Of a stretch of DNA of 26,824 nt, positions 24,395-26,824 are shown one piece after another. The translations under genes and the position numbers were made by a program. The stretch comes from an uncultured Pseudomonadota bacterium (GTDB taxonomy: Bacteria > Pseudomonadota > Gammaproteobacteria > Burkholderiales > SG8-39): positions 1 to 26,824 of the forward strand of contig CAIVVS010000079.1 in assembly GCA_903909415.1 (NCBI GenBank). Direction: 5' to 3'. A model generated the notes under the pieces. It did not search any database, was not told where the DNA came from, and was given only the letters and a program-made list of their open reading frames with translations. Numbering within the stretch: the stretch's first letter is position 1; every line of letters starts with the position of its first letter.

Positions 24395-26619
24395 GCCCGC
24401 TCCACGGAACCGCGGCCGGTGCGCGCCTCGCGCGCGCGCCAGGTCCGCACCGCCGGAATGCAGCCCAGGCCCAGCACCAGCAGGGCCAGCAGCGCCGGCC
24501 ACAGGCGCGGCGGATTCCATTCAGCGCGCCGCGCCTGGCGCAATGCAGGGTCGAGGCGGTGGTACTTCAGCCCGTTGCGCGAGATCTGGTTCGGCTTCAC
24601 GTTGGACAGCCAGGCGTGGTACAGGCCGTAGTCCTTGGGGTGGTAGCCCCAGACCCAGGGCGCATCCTGGCGCAGGATCGTCACCATGCGATCGATCAAC
24701 TGCTGGCGCTCCGCCCCGTTGTCCATGTTCTTCATGCGCTCGAACAACCGGTCAAACTCGGGGTTCACGTAATTGCTGCGGTTCTCGCCGTTGGACTTCG
24801 CCACCGACTGCGGCCCGTACAGCAGGAACAGGAAGTTCTCGGGATCGGGATAGTCCGCGTTCCAGCCCAGGAAGTACAGCTGGGTATTGCCCTTCCTGAC
24901 CTTTTCCTGGAACCGGTTCCAGTCGGTGGCGCGGATTTCGAGCTGGATGTCGATCCTCTGGAACTGCTTGCGGTACCAGTCCAGGCGCGCCTTGTCGCCC
25001 GGCCCCCGCGATACCGTGTCCAGGTACAACACCAGCGGCTGGCCGGTGCGCGAGTCGCGTCCGCCGGGGTAGCCCGCCTCTGCGAGCAGCTTCCTGGCGG
25101 CCTCGATCGGCTTGCGCTTGGGCTGCCCGTCGCGCATGTCGTACACCACAGGATTGACTCCCTCCACGCCGTCGCGGAAGCCGAAGATGCCCGGCGGCAC
25201 CGGCCCCTGGCCCGGGATGCCGCGGCCATTGGCGAAGATCGAGATGAACTCCTCGAAATCGAGCGCGATGGACACGGCCTGGCGCAACTTGCGTGCCCTA
25301 TCCGCCGCCTCGCCCCCCGAGGCTGATCCGACGACCGGGTCAAGCCAGTTGAACGCCATGTAGAACGTCGTGGTCGCAACCGAAGTGCGCAGTCGGATTC
25401 CGCGCGCTTCCATCTGCGCGGACAGCGCCGCATCGCCCTCCATCCCTATGCGCACCGCGTTGTCGAAATTGTCGTTCGATATCCCCGACTGGTCGTAATA
25501 GCCCTGCAGGAACTTGTTCCAATAGGGAATGCCCTCCTTCTCGCGCGTGTAGACCACCCTGTCGATGAAGGGCCCGGACTTCCCCGCGTCACGAAGCAGC
25601 CCCTCGGCGGCATCCTGCGGCTCGCCTTCGGAGGGGTAAGGCGCACCCCGGTAGTTCGGATTGCGCTCCAGCACCATGCGCGCGTTGGGATTGTTCTCCG
25701 TGAGCATGTAGGCGCCCGTCCCCACCGGGTACCAGTCCAGCGTCAGGTTGCGTTCGGCCATTCCTGGCTGGGCATAAAAGCGGTCCGCCTCGGGTGGCAC
25801 GGGAGCGAAGAACGGCATGGCCAGCCAGTACAGGAACTGCGGATACTTGCCCTTGATGCGGATGCGGTAGGTGTGCGCATCGACCACCTGCGCGCCCGGA
25901 AAGTCGAACTGTTCGAGGTCCAGGTAGGCCTGCGCACCACCCGCGGCCCGCACGCGCTTGTCCTCTGCAGCCAACCGCTGCGCGAACTCCTTGAGACCGT
26001 CGATATGGTCGGCCATGTGGCCGAGGATGGGCGAGTGCACGCGCGGGTGCGCAAGCCGCTTGATCTGGTGGACGTAGTCCGCGGCAACCAGGTCGCGCGT
26101 CCCGGTGCGGGGAAAATCCGCGATGCGGCGTTTGTCGCGCAACGCGCGCTCGTCCAACCCGAGGTAGAGCGGCCGCCCAGCCTCGTCCGTTGCGAAAGCC
26201 GGATGCGGCTGGAAGCGCACTCCCGGCTGGATTCGCACCTCGTAGACGGTATAGGCAATGTCCTTCACTTCCGCCGACCGGGGCAGTTCGCGGTCACGCG
26301 CGTCGAAGTAGCGTGGCTGCGGCATCTCCCGCGCGGTTCCCGGGACCAGCGTGTAGGGACGCTTGAGGTAGTGGTACTGCAGCGGCGGCTCGTAGACCTG
26401 CCAGATGAAGTCAAACTCGTCCGAGGTGTACGCCTGCGCCGGGTCCAGGTGCTTGGGTCGTTCGGAGAAGGAGCTGTAGAGGGTATTGCCTCCCCGCTCC
26501 GTCGAGGGATAGGGATCGTTCCAGGCATCCCCGCAGCCGCCCAGCAGCAGGGCCGCGCATGCCAGCAGCGCGCACAGCGCGCCTCGGGGCGATCGACCAT
26601 TGCGGGACACCGGGACCAT
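24391..26619 (-). CDS. Family 5 extracellular solute-binding lipoprotein with C-terminal membrane segment
   Basis: A 742-residue binding protein, longer than the usual 530 or so. Residues 1-28 are a lipoprotein signal with lipobox LGGC, so Cys29 would be lipidated; the next residues are Gly and Asp. SBP_bac_5 features include TLYSSFSERPKHLDPAQAY, WYPVGTGAYMLTENNPNARM and ERNPNYRG, and late NTQLYFLGWNADYPDPENFLFLLYG. Near 706-724 there is a hydrophobic helix (LWPALLALLVLGLGCIPAV) followed by an Arg-rich tail, which by the positive-inside rule puts the tail in the cytoplasm and the binding domain in the periplasm. ATG 26617-26619 directly precedes the signal peptide; no clear ribosome site is seen. 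First gene of the four-gene operon, divergent from fabI. Confidence 0.92.
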   Translation of the reverse strand: MVPVSRNGRSPRGALCALLACAALLLGGCGDAWNDPYPSTERGGNTLYSSFSERPKHLDPAQAYTSDEFDFIWQVYEPPLQYHYLKRPYTLVPGTAREMPQPRYFDARDRELPRSAEVKDIAYTVYEVRIQPGVRFQPHPAFATDEAGRPLYLGLDERALRDKRRIADFPRTGTRDLVAADYVHQIKRLAHPRVHSPILGHMADHIDGLKEFAQRLAAEDKRVRAAGGAQAYLDLEQFDFPGAQVVDAHTYRIRIKGKYPQFLYWLAMPFFAPVPPEADRFYAQPGMAERNLTLDWYPVGTGAYMLTENNPNARMVLERNPNYRGAPYPSEGEPQDAAEGLLRDAGKSGPFIDRVVYTREKEGIPYWNKFLQGYYDQSGISNDNFDNAVRIGMEGDAALSAQMEARGIRLRTSVATTTFYMAFNWLDPVVGSASGGEAADRARKLRQAVSIALDFEEFISIFANGRGIPGQGPVPPGIFGFRDGVEGVNPVVYDMRDGQPKRKPIEAARKLLAEAGYPGGRDSRTGQPLVLYLDTVSRGPGDKARLDWYRKQFQRIDIQLEIRATDWNRFQEKVRKGNTQLYFLGWNADYPDPENFLFLLYGPQSVAKSNGENRSNYVNPEFDRLFERMKNMDNGAERQQLIDRMVTILRQDAPWVWGYHPKDYGLYHAWLSNVKPNQISRNGLKYHRLDPALRQARRAEWNPPRLWPALLALLVLGLGCIPAVRTWRAREARTGRGSVERA

Positions 26620-26652
26620 GCGGACAGTGTAGCGAAATCGACGCCGGGCCGC

Positions 26653-26701
26653 GGACGCACGGCCGGGCACGGCGTGGCCGGCGGATATAATCCGTGCGTC
26701 C
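26653..26701. repeat. Perfect 10-base inverted repeat bracketing the fabI -10 box
   Basis: GGACGCACGG (26653-26662) recurs as its exact reverse complement CCGTGCGTCC (26692-26701), with 29 bases between. The interval contains TATAAT, and the right arm covers the expected fabI transcription start. The two arms are 39 bases apart, near four helical turns. A repressor binding both arms could bridge the promoter. The region is the whole divergent space between fabI and the ABC operon (26620-26717). Confidence 0.55.
26686..26691 (+). promoter_or_regulatory. Probable -10 box of fabI
   Basis: A perfect TATAAT, 26 bases upstream of the fabI ATG. No good -35 hexamer is seen 16-18 bases further upstream. 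Transcription would start near 26698, giving a leader of about 20 bases with AGGAG at 26707-26711. Confidence 0.6.
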
Positions 26702-26717
26702 ACTCCAGGAGCAATAC

Positions 26718-26824
26718 ATGGGTTTCCTCGCAGGCAAGCGCATTCTCGTCACCGGACTGCTGAGCAACCGCTCGATCGCCTACGGGATCGCGCGCTGCTG
26801 CCACCGCGAGGGGGCCGAACTGGC
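26718..26824 (+). CDS. fabI: Enoyl-ACP reductase (NADH) FabI, N-terminal part (cut by window end)
   Basis: Catalyses the last step of each fatty-acid elongation cycle, reducing enoyl-ACP. Only 35 full codons are visible: [20 protein letters not shown], then [15 protein letters not shown]. The strand-loop [16 protein letters not shown] is the FabI version of the Rossmann dinucleotide motif and separates it from FabG, FabL and FabV. AGGAG lies six bases before the ATG. The catalytic Tyr and Lys lie beyond the window. Divergent from the peptide-type ABC operon. Confidence 0.95.
   Translation, partial: MGFLAGKRILVTGLLSNRSIAYGIARCCHREGAEL

Noticed and set aside
26626..26631. TACACT on the minus strand as a -10 box for a leaderless binding-protein transcript
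   Set aside because: No matching -35 hexamer, and the predicted start would fall at the ATG itself; too weak to annotate.
26620..26703. N-terminal extension of the binding lipoprotein by 28 codons to a GTG at 26701-26703
   Set aside because: It would run across the fabI promoter and put a long Arg-rich stretch before a good lipoprotein signal peptide.

Overview
The window is a gene-dense, GC-rich chromosomal segment from a betaproteobacterium, most likely Burkholderiales or a close relative. Evidence is the Bug-family (tripartite tricarboxylate) binding protein, the branched-chain-type ABC operon in the order G-F-K-H-M, the several acyl-CoA genes, and a fabI gene divergent from a peptide-type ABC transporter. 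No rRNA, tRNA, CRISPR array, insertion sequence or phage gene was seen, and no gap between genes exceeds about 130 bases.

Layout. (1) 1-2533, minus strand: etfB, etfA and the N-terminal part of an acyl-CoA dehydrogenase, an electron-transfer and beta-oxidation unit cut by the window start. (2) 2640-7464, plus strand: a CaiB/BaiF CoA-transferase, a 4,5-dihydroxyphthalate-decarboxylase-like protein, an amidase and an orphan Bug-type binding protein, divergent from etfBA. (3) 7502-15016, minus strand: acyl-CoA synthetase, a crotonase-fold protein lacking both catalytic glutamates, a full branched-chain-amino-acid-type ABC transporter (livG, livF, livK, livH, livM) and a small FmdB zinc-ribbon protein. 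(4) 15110-19821: the dnaQ-rnhA-methyltransferase block on the minus strand, divergent from gloB and mltD. As recalled, E. coli has the same five-gene neighbourhood. (5) 19847-26619, minus strand: a complete four-gene peptide/nickel-type (Yej-like) ABC transporter whose genes are tightly packed. (6) 26718 to the end, plus strand: the first 35 codons of fabI.

How they work together. Regions 1 to 3 look like carboxylic-acid catabolism: uptake, CoA activation or transfer, dehydrogenation, and electron delivery through ETF. The substrates cannot be read from the sequence. Region 4 is housekeeping: replication proofreading, RNA-DNA hybrid removal, methylglyoxal detoxification and cell-wall turnover. 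Region 5 imports an unknown oligopeptide-like solute.

Most interesting points: LivG and LivF combine into one canonical and one degenerate ATP site; the peptide-type transporter has a binding lipoprotein with a C-terminal membrane anchor and a permease with an unusually long N-terminus; a perfect 10-base inverted repeat brackets the fabI -10 box; and the crotonase lacks its catalytic residues. I found no convincing wholly new system; these are variations on known families.
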